Assembly: GCF_030268225.1 (NCBI RefSeq)
Contig: NZ_BSQG01000001.1
Span: 1,291,299 to 1,355,298 of the forward strand
Source: Nocardiopsis ansamitocini
Lineage (GTDB): Bacteria > Actinomycetota > Actinomycetes > Streptosporangiales > Streptosporangiaceae
Length of the DNA stretch: 64,000 nt
Direction of reading: 5' to 3'
Part shown: piece after piece, positions 1 to 8,642 of the stretch
Position numbering within the stretch: position 1 is the first letter of the stretch
Layout: every line of letters begins with the position of its first letter
Notes under the pieces: generated by a model
The model's input: only the letters and a program-made list of their open reading frames with translations
The model's database searches: none
Told to the model about the DNA's origin: nothing
Program-made: the position numbers and the translations under genes

Positions 1-440
1 TCTCCGAAGCGTCGAACTCGCTGACATCGGGGTTTCGGCCGGAGCTGGGCCGCGTGGAGGTTCGGGTGGACACGGCCTCCCGTTGGCGGGAGCGCGACAA
101 CATCGTGCCTTCCGTCCTGCGCATCGATACCGGCCCCACCGAACCCGACGTCATCGCCGGCGCCCTGGAGATCCTGCGCCGGTTCCGCCCGTGGATCATG
201 TGCGGGGTGGTTCCCGACCACGGGGTCGAGGAGCGGCTGATGGCACTGCTGGAGCCCCTGGACTACAGCTGGCACCATCTGTGTGGCCCTCCGCCCTATC
301 CCGCCGGCACAACCATCACGGCGTCGCGCACACCGCGCGAGCGCACCTGGCTGTTCGCTCCCGAAGCGCCGGAACCGGCTTTCTGGGAGAACGTCCGGTT
401 GTGGGGCGATGCACTGAAAACCTGTACGCCGAACGCCTGA
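1..440 (+). CDS. C-terminal end of an FkbM-type methyltransferase (partial)
   Basis: The reading frame is open from the window edge (codons in phase with base 3) to the TGA at 438-440, so the gene starts outside. The visible 146 residues contain the segment SVLRIDTGPTEPDVIAGA followed by a helix and FRPWIMCGV. This matches the FkbM methyltransferase pattern in which an acidic strand ('IKIDvEG') precedes a 'leaGa..tl.r.rP' helix. The Asp of the strand is present but the usual EG pair is TG. The family transfers a methyl group from S-adenosylmethionine, usually to a sugar or polyketide hydroxyl; the substrate here is unknown. The GTG at 54 is internal and not a convincing start. Confidence 0.5.
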   Translation, partial: SEASNSLTSGFRPELGRVEVRVDTASRWRERDNIVPSVLRIDTGPTEPDVIAGALEILRRFRPWIMCGVVPDHGVEERLMALLEPLDYSWHHLCGPPPYPAGTTITASRTPRERTWLFAPEAPEPAFWENVRLWGDALKTCTPNA

Positions 441-548
441 GCGAGCTGCCCGGCAGCGCTCCGGCGCCGACGTGCCCGTCGAACCGGGGCCGGCCCCCTG
501 CGCGTGGCGCGGGGACCAAAAGCTCCGGAGTTGAGACCATGGCGGGTT

Positions 549-1979
549 ATGGATGGGTTTTATGTGCTCCTCGTACTGTTCGTGGGCCTGGGTGTCGGTG
601 CGGCACTGGGCTGGTTGCTCGCCCGGTCGCGCACTGCCGGGGCCGAGGCCCGTGCGGAAGCGGCCGACGAGCGGGCGGCCTATATCGAGGAGCAGTTGGC
701 GGAACGGTTCCGGGCCTTGTCGGCACAGGCGTTGGACGCCACCAACCAGCGGTTCATGGAGATCGCCGAGGGACGGCTGCGAGCGGCGAACCTTGAGGCG
801 GGACACGATCTGGACCAGCGCCGCCAGGCCATCGAACACCTGGTGGCCCCGTTGAAGGAAACCCTGTCCCGGGTCGAGGGGCAGTTGCACGAAGCCGATT
901 CCGGGCGGCGTGCCGCGCATGCGGAGCTGGCGAAACAGGTCGAGATGGTCCGGGAGGGCTCGGACCGGTTGCGTGATCAAACCGGTGCCCTGGTCACGGC
1001 TCTGCGCCGCCCGGAAGCGCGGGGCCGGTGGGGTGAGTTGCAGCTGCGCCGGGTGGCGGAGCTGGCGGGAATGGCCGCCCACTGCGACTTCGAGGAGCAG
1101 GCGAGCGTCACCACCGACAACGGGGTGCAGCGCCCCGACATGGTGGTCCGGTTGGCCGGCGGCAAGAACATCGTCGTGGACTCCAAGGTCTCGTTGGCCG
1201 CCTATCTGGAATCCGTCGAGTCACCGGATTCCACCACCCGTTCGAGCCGCTTGGAGGCACACTCCCGGCACGTGCGCACGCATGTGGACCAACTGGCCGC
1301 GAAGGCGTACTGGGCGGCGTTCAGTCCGGCACCGGAGTTCGTGGTGCTGTTCATCCCCGGAGAGGCGTTTTTAGCCCCTGCGCTGGAAAGGGATCCCGGC
1401 CTGCTGGAGTACGCGATGGCCAAACGGGTCCACATCGCCACCCCCACGACGTTGATCTCGCTGCTTCGCACGGCACAGTACGCGTGGCAGCAGGAGGCAC
1501 TGAGCGCCAACGCGCGCGAGGTGTTCGAGCTGGGAAAGCAGCTGCACGGACGGTTGGCCACATTGGGTGGGCACGTGGAGACGCTGGGCAAGTCGCTTTC
1601 CCGGACCGTGGCGGTCTACAACCAGACCGTGGGCTCCCTGGAGACCCGTGTCCTGGTGACGGCTCGGAAGTTCGGGGAGCTCGGGCTGGTGGAAGGCGAA
1701 CTGGATCGCCTGCGGGGCGTACAGGATCAGGCCAGGGCGCTCACCGCCGCCGAACTCACCGAAGAGGCCGCACGAGGACGCGGGGACAACCTCGGGGGGT
1801 GGCCGAGCGTCGAACACGCAGCAGAGCAGTTCGCCGGAACCACTCCCGAATCGGATGAAGAGGGTTTTTCTCCTCAAGAGGAGTTGTACGGCACGAAGTC
1901 GAGCGGTGGTCGCGACGATGAAAACGACGACACGACACACCAGAGAGAGCCGGATTTTTCACATGAGGTGACACACTGA
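549..1979 (+). CDS. rmuC: DNA recombination protein RmuC
   Basis: This is a 476-residue RmuC-family protein, a PD-(D/E)XK-like putative nuclease that limits recombination at inverted repeats and arrested forks. A membrane helix lies at residues 4-22, followed by a long coiled coil (about 25-170) and the RmuC core. The core carries GRWGELQLRRVAELAGM, then RPDMVVRLAGGKNIVVDSKV, the conserved catalytic strand region. The tail is acidic and low in complexity. I chose the ATG at 549 because it begins directly with the membrane helix; an in-frame GTG at 504 would add 15 unlikely residues. A TTA leucine codon, rare in this genome, is at 1371. The next gene follows after 32 bases. Confidence 0.9.
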   Translation: MDGFYVLLVLFVGLGVGAALGWLLARSRTAGAEARAEAADERAAYIEEQLAERFRALSAQALDATNQRFMEIAEGRLRAANLEAGHDLDQRRQAIEHLVAPLKETLSRVEGQLHEADSGRRAAHAELAKQVEMVREGSDRLRDQTGALVTALRRPEARGRWGELQLRRVAELAGMAAHCDFEEQASVTTDNGVQRPDMVVRLAGGKNIVVDSKVSLAAYLESVESPDSTTRSSRLEAHSRHVRTHVDQLAAKAYWAAFSPAPEFVVLFIPGEAFLAPALERDPGLLEYAMAKRVHIATPTTLISLLRTAQYAWQQEALSANAREVFELGKQLHGRLATLGGHVETLGKSLSRTVAVYNQTVGSLETRVLVTARKFGELGLVEGELDRLRGVQDQARALTAAELTEEAARGRGDNLGGWPSVEHAAEQFAGTTPESDEEGFSPQEELYGTKSSGGRDDENDDTTHQREPDFSHEVTH

Positions 1980-2011
1980 ATACCGTGAGTCACACAAGGG
2001 AGCGCACGGTG

Positions 2012-2524
2012 ATGACGACACGCGACGTGGACGGCGCACGGACACCGCACCGGACCGAACGTCCGAAACGCCGTAGCGAACACATATCACCCGCCGGAGC
2101 GGCGGCCGTACGCCTCACCGCTCGCGGCGCGATCGTCGGCATGGTCCTTTTCAGCTTCGCCTCGGCGCTGGTCGCCAGCCTGACCGAACTGCCCGTGATC
2201 AACGGGATCGGCTTCCTGCTGGCCTGCGCATCGGCCGCGTTGCTGGTGCGCTCCGGCGACCTGCTGTCCCTGAGCGTCAGCCCTCCATTGGCCTACTTCA
2301 CCGCGGCGTTGAGCGCCGAAGCCGTTTTGACCCTGGGCACCGAGGGTTTCGTACGGGGCGTGGCCATCGGCATGGGCACGCGGCTCGCCGAGGTCGCGCC
2401 GTGGCTGTTCGCCGGGACCGCACTGGTCCTCGTGGTCACCATCGTGCGCGGCCTGCCCGCCAACGTCCGCGAGCTCGGCGACGAGCTCAGCGGGCGCAGG
2501 AACAGGATGGCGCAGCGCAAGTAG
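2012..2524 (+). CDS. DUF6542 membrane protein
   Basis: This is a 170-residue protein with a basic, hydrophilic N-terminus (about 30 residues) and four predicted membrane helices: MVLFSFASALVASL, FLLACASAALLV, a third around FTAALSAEAVLT, and LFAGTALVLVVTIV. The order and spacing match the actinobacterial DUF6542 family, which typically sits beside ispH as here. The ATG at 2012 is preceded by GGGAG at a good distance; a GTG at 1985 is possible but less well spaced. It is convergent with ispH, whose stop lies eight bases beyond. The molecular function is unknown; a membrane role is all the sequence supports. Confidence 0.75.
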   Translation: MTTRDVDGARTPHRTERPKRRSEHISPAGAAAVRLTARGAIVGMVLFSFASALVASLTELPVINGIGFLLACASAALLVRSGDLLSLSVSPPLAYFTAALSAEAVLTLGTEGFVRGVAIGMGTRLAEVAPWLFAGTALVLVVTIVRGLPANVRELGDELSGRRNRMAQRK

Positions 2525-2532
2525 GCCCGGGG

Positions 2533-3531
2533 TCAGGCCGGCGAGAGCGGCAGCAGCTTGTGGGCGATCGAGCCGTCGTTGTTGCGGCGGGGCCGCAGCT
2601 CCTTGGGGAGGGCGAAGGTGAGCTTCTCCCGTTCGGTCTCGATCTCCTCGACGTCGGTGTAGCCGTGCTCGGCCAGACGGTCCAGGACTTCCCTGACCAG
2701 GATCTCGGGTACCGACGCCCCGCTGCTCAGGCCGACGGTGCGCACTCCCTCGAACCACTCGTCCTTGAGGAACGTGTGGTTGTCCACCAGGTAGGAGGCG
2801 TCGGCGCCGGAGTCCAGCGCGACCTCGACCAGGCGCACCGAGTTGGAGGAGTTGGCCGAACCCACCACGATGAACAGGTCGCAGTCGGGCGCGATCTCCT
2901 TGACCGCCGCCTGGCGGTTGGAGGTGGCGTAGCAGATGTCGTCGCTGGGCGGGTCGATGAGGTTGGGGAACTTGGCGCGCAGCGCCTCGACCGCCGCGTT
3001 GGTCTCGTCGACCGACAGCGTGGTCTGGGACAGCCAGGAGACCCGGTCCGGATCGCGGACCTCGATGGCGGCGACCTCGTCGGGGCCGTCGACGATCTGG
3101 ATGTGCTCCGGGGCGTGGCCGCTGGTGCCCTCGACCTCCTCGTGACCGGTGTGCCCGATCAGGATGATGTCGAGATCGTCCGCGGCGAAGCGCTGTGCTT
3201 CCTTGTGCACCTTGGTGACCAGGGGGCAGGCGGCATCGATGGTCTTGAGGCCGCGCTCGGCGGCTTCCTCGTGCACCATCGGCGAGACCCCGTGGGCGGA
3301 GAACACCACGGTGGCCCCCTCGGGCACCTCCGAGGTCTCCTCGACGAAGACGGCACCCCGTTCTTCCAGAGAACGCACGACGTGCGTGTTGTGCACGATC
3401 TGCTTGCGCACATAGATCGGGGCGCCGTACTGCTCAAGGGCCTTCTCGACCGTGATGACGGCGCGGTCGACCCCGGCGCAGTAACCACGGGGCTTGGCGA
3501 GCAGGACACGGCGGCGATTCGTCGCAGACAT
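2533..3531 (-). CDS. ispH: 4-hydroxy-3-methylbut-2-enyl diphosphate reductase
   Basis: This 332-residue enzyme performs the last step of the methylerythritol phosphate pathway, reducing HMBPP to isopentenyl and dimethylallyl diphosphate in the cytoplasm. The three cysteines that hold the Fe-S cluster are visible: C18 in GYCAGV, C102 in [11 protein letters not shown] and C200 in [10 protein letters not shown]. Substrate-binding motifs [25 protein letters not shown] and SANSSNS are also intact. The length is normal for the family. The gene stands alone on the minus strand between DUF6542 and an Ala/Pro-rich protein. Its product would feed the Z-prenyl synthase near 31 kb and other isoprenoid enzymes. 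Confidence 0.97.
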   Translation of the reverse strand: MSATNRRRVLLAKPRGYCAGVDRAVITVEKALEQYGAPIYVRKQIVHNTHVVRSLEERGAVFVEETSEVPEGATVVFSAHGVSPMVHEEAAERGLKTIDAACPLVTKVHKEAQRFAADDLDIILIGHTGHEEVEGTSGHAPEHIQIVDGPDEVAAIEVRDPDRVSWLSQTTLSVDETNAAVEALRAKFPNLIDPPSDDICYATSNRQAAVKEIAPDCDLFIVVGSANSSNSVRLVEVALDSGADASYLVDNHTFLKDEWFEGVRTVGLSSGASVPEILVREVLDRLAEHGYTDVEEIETEREKLTFALPKELRPRRNNDGSIAHKLLPLSPA

Positions 3532-3807
3532 GCCACCATCCTACGGGCCCTTCGGGACGCCCGCTGCGAACTGTGACACTGCGCACCGTAGCGGGCGCTG
3601 GCCTCGCCGCAAGGACACGGTGTGGAGCCAACCCGGTCCCGAGGTGGTGAATTCACGCCTGCCACCCCTGCTGGCAAGCACGGAACTCCCCTATTCTGAG
3701 CTATCTGCTCAGTGAAATCACCGTGTCGGTAGTTCGCGTATCCCGAATGGCGACCGCCCCGCATGCACCCCCACCCAGCCAGCGATTTTCAGGAGTCCCC
3801 GAGTCCC

Positions 3808-4533
3808 ATGTCGAAGCCGACCCTCGTCACCAAGATCACCGACGCCCTCAAGCGAGCCTTCGGCGGGTCCAGCCAGCCGGTGGCTTCCAGCAAGCCCGAA
3901 GACGCCGCCGCGCCCGGCGCCGTGACTCCTGACACCGCCCCGTCAGGGGCTGTCCCCGCCGACGCCGCGCCTTCCGAGGCGGCCGGCGAGTTCACCACCG
4001 AGGCGGCCTCCTCCGAGGGGCAACGGCCCGCTGCCGAGTCCCCGGCCGCCTCGACCGAACCGGTTTCACCCGCCGCTCCGGTGGCCGAGCCCGTCGGCAG
4101 TGCCCAGCCTGCGCCCTCGCCCGTGGAGGAGAGCGCGCAGACCGCGCCCGCAGAGGACGCAGAGGACACCGCCTCCCCCGCAGAGACCGTTGCGGAAGAG
4201 ACTTCCGCCCTGGTCCAGCCGGAGGAGAAGGCGGAGATCGTCGAGGCGCTGGACGTGGCAGAGGCCCCCACCGGCGCATCCGACACCGCGGTCTTCAGCG
4301 CGGTCCACGCCGCCGCGGCCGAGGGCGCCCGGATCTCCGAGGGTGACATTCCGCTGCCCGTGCCCAACTACGAGGCGCTGACCCTTCCGTCCGTCCGGGC
4401 CCGGTTGCGCAAGCTCACCCTTGAGGAAGTGCGTCAACTTCGCACCTACGAGTCGACGAACGACAACCGCGCCGAGTTCGTGCGCATGTACGACAACCGG
4501 ATCGCCAAGTTGGAGGCCGAGGCACAGGCCTAG
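3808..4533 (+). CDS. Ala/Pro-rich protein with small C-terminal helical domain (Rv1109c position)
   Basis: The 241-residue product starts at ATG 3808, preceded by AGGAG at 3791. Residues about 20-180 are a low-complexity stretch of Ala, Pro, Glu, Ser and Thr. Only the last 60 residues look folded: IPLPVPNYEALTLPSVRAR, then helices with LRKLTLEEVRQLRTYE and NRAEFVRMYDNRIAKLE. This small domain resembles the C-terminus of mycobacterial proteins annotated as lipid-droplet associated, which occupy the same place between ispH and xseA. That link rests on position and pattern, so the function is inferred weakly. A strong hairpin with a T-tract follows at 4567-4616. Confidence 0.7.
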   Translation: MSKPTLVTKITDALKRAFGGSSQPVASSKPEDAAAPGAVTPDTAPSGAVPADAAPSEAAGEFTTEAASSEGQRPAAESPAASTEPVSPAAPVAEPVGSAQPAPSPVEESAQTAPAEDAEDTASPAETVAEETSALVQPEEKAEIVEALDVAEAPTGASDTAVFSAVHAAAAEGARISEGDIPLPVPNYEALTLPSVRARLRKLTLEEVRQLRTYESTNDNRAEFVRMYDNRIAKLEAEAQA

Positions 4534-4566
4534 GGAACGTGCCCCCATCGAGGGTCGAACCCTTGC

Positions 4567-4616
4567 GGGACCCGGTTGCGCGACCGCGCGTCGCCACCGG
4601 GTCCCACCGCTTTTTT
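4567..4616 (+). terminator. Intrinsic terminator after the Ala/Pro-rich gene
   Basis: GGGACCCGGT (4567-4576) pairs perfectly with ACCGGGTCCC (4596-4605), and the enclosed bases contain a second GC-rich pairing. Five bases later comes a run of six T (4611-4616). It lies 33 bases beyond the stop codon on the same strand. Confidence 0.75.
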
Positions 4617-4717
4617 CGGGCCCGTGTCCTGAAGGGCCTCCGCCTGGTGCGGTCGTCCGCGTTCTCCTGTGGTGGGGCGGGTCGGGCACGTTTCGGAGCG
4701 GAAGGGCCGATCTGCTC

Positions 4718-5135
4718 GTGGGCAAGGCACTCGTACTCGGTGGCGGCGGCGTCACCGGGATCGCATGGGAGCTCGGGCTGCTGGCGGGCCTCCGTGAGAC
4801 GGGCGTGGACCTGACCGACGCCGACCTCGTGGCCGGCACCTCGGCCGGATCGATCGTCGGAGCACAGATCCTGTCGGGCACAGACCTGGACGACCTCTAC
4901 CGTTCCCAACTCGTCCCACCCGGGAACGAGCGGCCCGCCCGGATCAGCCGCCTCGCACTCGCCGGATCGGGCTGGGCTGTACTCCGCTCCCCCGCCCCCG
5001 AGACCGGCCGCGCGCGTGGGCAGAATCGCCTCACGAACGGCGCGGGTCTCGGAGGCCGAGCGCACAGCGGCCATCGCGGACCGGTTGCCCGGCCGCGCGG
5101 GTCGCGGCCCGCGCGGCCGAGGCGTGGGGGGCTGA
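4718..5135 (+). pseudogene. Patatin-like phospholipase, frameshifted and truncated
   Basis: The GTG at 4718 opens a frame with clear patatin features: the oxyanion motif GGGGVTG and the nucleophile elbow GTSAGS (Ser is the active-site residue), up to about SGWAVLRSP. The original frame then becomes a nonsense Arg/Gly/Pro-rich stretch to 5203. One base on, a different frame reads [20 protein letters not shown], which fits how intact patatin-like proteins continue, and stops at 5135. The shift must lie near the C-rich run at 4989-5000. The second half of the enzyme, including the catalytic Asp of the Ser-Asp dyad, is absent before xseA begins. The gene is therefore dead or a remnant; a sequencing error alone would not restore it. 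Confidence 0.75.
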
Positions 5136-5214
5136 CTCCGATCCGGCTTCCCGTGCCGGACACCCGGGGCGGCTACCCCTGCGCTGTCGCCACGTGGGCC
5201 TAGGCTCGGATGCC

Positions 5215-6444
5215 ATGGGGATGGAGAGCACACCTGAGGCACCGCAGCCGGTCCGCGTCGTCATGCAAGCGGTCGGCGGCTGGGTCGGGCGGCTCGGCCG
5301 GATCTGGGTGGAGGGCCAGATCGCGGAGCTGAACCGCCGCGGCTCGATGGTCTACATCACGCTGCGCGACCCGGTCGCCAACGTCTCGGCACGGGTCACC
5401 TGTCCGGTACGGGTCCTGGAGGCGGCCGCGCCGGCCCCCCAGGCGGGAGCGCGCGTGGTGATTCACGCCAAACCCGATTTCTACGTGCCGCGGGGCACCT
5501 TCGCGCTGCAGGCGTTGGAGATCCGGCACGTCGGTCTGGGCGAGCTGCTGGCCCGGTTGGAGCAACTGCGAACGACGCTCGCGGCGGAGGGGCTGTTCGC
5601 GGAGTCCCGCAAACGGCGTCTGCCGTTCCTGCCCGGCGTGGTCGGGCTGGTGTGCGGTCGCGAGTCCGCCGCGGAACGCGATGTCCTGGAGAACGGACGG
5701 CGCCGCTGGCCGGCGGTGCGTTTCGAGGTACGCGAGGTCGCGGTCCAGGGTGACCGGGCGGTGGGCGAGGTGATGGCGGCCGTCAAGGATCTCGACGCGC
5801 GTCCGGAGGTGGACGTGATCGTCATCGCACGCGGCGGCGGTTCTCTGGAGGACCTGTTGGCGTTCTCCGACGAGGCGCTGGTGCGCGCGGTGTCGGCCAC
5901 CGGGACCCCTGTGGTCAGTGCGATCGGCCACGAGCAGGACAGTCCGTTATTGGACCTGGTCGCGGACGTGCGGGCCTCCACGCCGACCGACGCCGCCAAG
6001 AAGGTCGTACCGGACGTGGGAGAACAACTCCAGCTGATCCGGCAGTTGCGGGACCGCGGACGCCGGGTCCTTCAGGGGGGGGTCGCCCGTGAGGAGGCGT
6101 GGCTGGCGGGGATGCGTTCGCGCCCGGTGCTGGCCAGCCCGCTGCGCGAGGTGGACAGGCAGGTGGAACAGGTCCTGGATGCGCGTGACCGTGCCCGACG
6201 GGCGTTGACGACGGCACTGGACCGAGCCGCCGACGGCCTCGCTCATACGGGGGCCAGGCTGCACGCACTGTCGCCGGCTACGACGCTGGCGCGCGGCTAC
6301 GCCATCGTGCAGCGGGCGGACGGGTCCGTGGTCCGTTCTGCGGAAGAGGTGGGGACCGGCGATCCGCTGCGGCTGCGTTTCGCCGAAGACGAACTGACCG
6401 TGACCGCCGGCGAGGCGGCACCGGAGGAAGGGGACGATCGATGA
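5215..6444 (+). CDS. xseA: Exodeoxyribonuclease VII large subunit
   Basis: This 409-residue subunit of exonuclease VII degrades single-stranded DNA in both directions together with XseB. An N-terminal OB-fold (about residues 20-105, with [17 protein letters not shown]) is followed by the catalytic domain. The latter carries [50 protein letters not shown] and the late motif TLARGYAIV. The ATG at 5215 is used here; ATG 5221 is an alternative and neither has a strong ribosome site. The stop overlaps the xseB start by four bases (ATGA), which implies translational coupling. A TTA codon is present at 5947. Confidence 0.96.
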   Translation: MGMESTPEAPQPVRVVMQAVGGWVGRLGRIWVEGQIAELNRRGSMVYITLRDPVANVSARVTCPVRVLEAAAPAPQAGARVVIHAKPDFYVPRGTFALQALEIRHVGLGELLARLEQLRTTLAAEGLFAESRKRRLPFLPGVVGLVCGRESAAERDVLENGRRRWPAVRFEVREVAVQGDRAVGEVMAAVKDLDARPEVDVIVIARGGGSLEDLLAFSDEALVRAVSATGTPVVSAIGHEQDSPLLDLVADVRASTPTDAAKKVVPDVGEQLQLIRQLRDRGRRVLQGGVAREEAWLAGMRSRPVLASPLREVDRQVEQVLDARDRARRALTTALDRAADGLAHTGARLHALSPATTLARGYAIVQRADGSVVRSAEEVGTGDPLRLRFAEDELTVTAGEAAPEEGDDR

Positions 6445-6689
6445 CGGAGACCACAGAGGCAGGGGCGACCGAGCCTGAGCTCGGCTACGAGGAGGCGCGG
6501 GAGGAGTTGAACACGGTCGTGCGGCGCCTTGAGTCGGGCGGCCTGACGTTGAAGGAATCGTTGGCCCTGTGGGAGCGCGGGGAGGAACTGGCCAGGACTT
6601 GCGAGTCGTGGCTGGAGGGAGCCCGCGCCAGGCTCGCCGTGGCCTTGGCCGAGGACACCCCTGGTGAGGGGGACGACGCACCGTTCTGA
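6441..6689 (+). CDS. xseB: Exodeoxyribonuclease VII small subunit
   Basis: This 82-residue protein has the family pattern: a helix with [23 protein letters not shown], a second with [20 protein letters not shown], and the ending [12 protein letters not shown]. It forms the helical cap that multimerises on the XseA large subunit. Its ATG overlaps the xseA stop by four bases, so the two are surely co-translated. The gene converges on a minus-strand gene 23 bases away, with no obvious terminator between them. Confidence 0.95.
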   Translation: MTETTEAGATEPELGYEEAREELNTVVRRLESGGLTLKESLALWERGEELARTCESWLEGARARLAVALAEDTPGEGDDAPF

Positions 6690-6712
6690 CCGTGGGACGA
6701 GCCTGGAAGGGG

Positions 6713-7132
6713 TCACCGTTCGGGGAAGAACTCTCCCAGGTCCTTGGCCGGCTGGGCCGCCTCTTGGGCCTGGGCCTGCGCGGCGGCCGAAAGGTCGGCG
6801 GCCTGGCCCTCGACTGCGGCTGCCGGGTCGGCGAAGGCGTCCTGGGCGGTGCCGTACTGCTCGGTCAGCCCCGCCTCGAACTGCCCGGCCTGATCACCGA
6901 GTGCGGCCCCGGCATCCGCCGCATAGTCACCCGCCATCGCTCCGGGGTCGGCGAAGGCGTCCTGGGCAGTGCCGTACTGCTCGGTCAGCCCCGCCTCGAA
7001 CTGCCCGGCCTGATCACCGACCTGGGCGGCTGCGTCACCGAATCCGGCGGTGGTGGTCTCGGCGGTCTCCCCGACGGTTTCAGCCGCGCCGGTGACCATG
7101 CCTTTGAACCAATCGAATAGTGCATCGAACAT
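6713..7132 (-). CDS. Acidic Ala/Gln/Glu-rich repeat protein, unknown function
   Basis: The 139-residue product starts MFDALFDWFKGMV at ATG 7132, preceded by GGAG. The short amphipathic N-terminus leads into an almost Lys/Arg-free region. That region contains two copies of a 40-residue unit whose core, GDQAGQFEAGLTEQYGTAQD, is identical in both; a third, diverged Ala/Gln-rich stretch follows. The composition suggests an amphipathic or disordered helical protein that might lie on a membrane or lipid surface, in the manner of phasin-like or stress proteins, but I recognise no named family. The gene lies alone between convergent xseB and a DUF4245 gene on the same strand. Confidence 0.6.
   Translation of the reverse strand: MFDALFDWFKGMVTGAAETVGETAETTTAGFGDAAAQVGDQAGQFEAGLTEQYGTAQDAFADPGAMAGDYAADAGAALGDQAGQFEAGLTEQYGTAQDAFADPAAAVEGQAADLSAAAQAQAQEAAQPAKDLGEFFPER
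6825..7020. repeat. Tandem duplication, 120-bp period, inside the acidic repeat gene
   Basis: Bases 6825-6900 and 6945-7020 are 76-bp copies that differ at one position (6848 G versus 6968 A). The period is 120 bp, so the reading frame is kept and each unit encodes 40 residues. Near identity at the DNA level means the duplication is recent or kept uniform by recombination. Confidence 0.95.
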
Positions 7133-7248
7133 CTGGAAATCAACTCCGTAATTACTGGTTGACCTCAGATATACCCCGCTGCACCTCAAAGCGAGGTTAA
7201 AGCAGATCCGAAACAGGAACCCGAATGGCCGCTAGGGGCAGCGGACCG

Positions 7249-7812
7249 CTACTCCGGCTTTTGTTGCGCGGCCAGCGACTGCGCGAGTACTTCCAGCTCG
7301 TCGTATTGAGAACTGCCCGAAACAACTCGGGTCGCGCCCTCAGCACGTCTGACGATGGCACGCTCGCCCTCTGACTTGCTGTAATAACGCTCCCATTCTT
7401 CGCCGTTCACCGTCGATTCACCGTCCGGTGTACCACCGCGGCTGGTCTCGGCGATGAACGTGGCCGGATCGGCGTCACTGATGCTGAATGCGGCATGCCG
7501 GTCCCGTGGGGTGGCGAACCCCAGTGACCAGCTGACCGGCTCTTTGGGGTCCTCTCCCGGGAGCGCCCCGCCGGTCTCCAGCCGTGAGCTGGTGGGGACC
7601 CATCCGTCCGGCAGGTCCCGCGGCGCGTAGGTACGGTAGGGGGCGACCTCGGCGAGGGTGAGGGCGTCGGCGGTGTAGTCGATGCTCGGGATGTGCTCCA
7701 CGGAACGGCCGTTGACCACGAAGGCCATGGCGCCCACGATGAGCACGATCACCCCCAGGACAATCGCGTATCCGGTAAAAGTGCTGTTGGCGCGGCTGCC
7801 ACCACTGCTCAT
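7249..7812 (-). CDS. DUF4245 membrane-anchored protein
   Basis: This 187-residue protein has a signal anchor at about residues 13-34 (TGYAIVLGVIVLIVGAMAFVV) and an extracytoplasmic domain with ALTLAEVAPYRTYAPRDLPDGWVP and the WSLGF strand typical of DUF4245. The final part holds NGEEWERYYS and a short helical tail. DUF4245 proteins commonly neighbour the class II fructose bisphosphatase gene in actinobacteria, as here with glpX. Their role is unknown. The start at 7812 gives MSSGGSRANS ahead of the membrane helix, a normal arrangement. Confidence 0.85.
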   Translation of the reverse strand: MSSGGSRANSTFTGYAIVLGVIVLIVGAMAFVVNGRSVEHIPSIDYTADALTLAEVAPYRTYAPRDLPDGWVPTSSRLETGGALPGEDPKEPVSWSLGFATPRDRHAAFSISDADPATFIAETSRGGTPDGESTVNGEEWERYYSKSEGERAIVRRAEGATRVVSGSSQYDELEVLAQSLAAQQKPE

Positions 7813-7883
7813 GCGGTGTACTCCGCTTCGTGACTGCGTTCGGTCATGGTCCGACCAGCTTGCCCGATGTCGGCGGGGCGTCC

Positions 7884-8486
7884 TTACCGGGGTGGGGTGA
7901 GGCGTCCGAGCGTGTCGACCACCTGGTCGGCGAGGGCGCGGGCCGCGGTCACGTCCTCCCGGCGCACGACCTCGCTGACGGCGAGGGAGATCGAACCACT
8001 GACGATCAGCAGGAGTGCCTCGTCGACGGGCTCATCGGCCTTGCGGTAAAGGGCGACGTTGCGGTCGGTCCACTCGCGCAGCCGGGTGCGCATGGTGGCC
8101 TCGAAACCCGGGGGGCTGTCCCCGCTGAAAAACAGCCAGGTGAGCTCGCGCTCTTCGATGCAGCCCTCCAGGTAGGCCCGGGCCGAGCGGTTCATCAATC
8201 GGGCCGGATCGGTCTCACCGGCGGCTCTCGCCAGGGCTGCGGCCTGGTGCGTGCGTTCCTGCTGCCGCTGCTGGAACTCTTCGTAGAGCGCGATGTAGAG
8301 ATCGGCCTTGCCCCCGAAATGGTGATAGAGACTGCCGACGCTGGCCCCCGCGTGGGCGACGACCTCGCTGACCCCGGCCCGGTCGAAACCGACCGTGCGG
8401 AACACGTGCGACGCCGCTACGAGCAGCGCGCTGCGCGTGGCAGCGCCGCGGTGCGAGATCCGTACCGGCTTTTCCACCTTCTCCAC
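7884..8486 (-). CDS. TetR/AcrR-family transcriptional regulator
   Basis: This is a 200-residue one-component repressor. The N-terminal DNA-binding part has the TetR layout: TRSALLVAASHVFRTVGFDR, then VSEVVAHAGASVGSLYHHFG, the recognition helix, and KADLYIALYEEF. The rest is a helical ligand domain including LTWLFFSGDSPPGFEATM. The GTG at 8486 is the likely start; GTG 8477 is a possible alternative. It diverges from glpX across a 156-base gap, so it may control glpX, itself, or both; no clear palindrome stands out there. The ligand cannot be read from the sequence. Confidence 0.85.
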   Translation of the reverse strand: MEKVEKPVRISHRGAATRSALLVAASHVFRTVGFDRAGVSEVVAHAGASVGSLYHHFGGKADLYIALYEEFQQRQQERTHQAAALARAAGETDPARLMNRSARAYLEGCIEERELTWLFFSGDSPPGFEATMRTRLREWTDRNVALYRKADEPVDEALLLIVSGSISLAVSEVVRREDVTAARALADQVVDTLGRLTPPR

Positions 8487-8642
8487 AGTCAACCCAATCG
8501 TCCTCGATCGCGTGCGGGGGGCTCGCCTAGGGTTGAGAGTACGCGAGCCGCCTCCCGAGCGAACTCCACCCGGGACCGAAGCTGAGAAAATCAGCAGGTC
8601 CCTCGCTTGCCGGGGCGCCCGAGCTGACCCGAAAGGCCGATC

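Noticed and set aside
2401-3576. A 391-residue plus-strand frame opposite ispH
   Set aside because: ispH is certain on the other strand; the frame is its complement.
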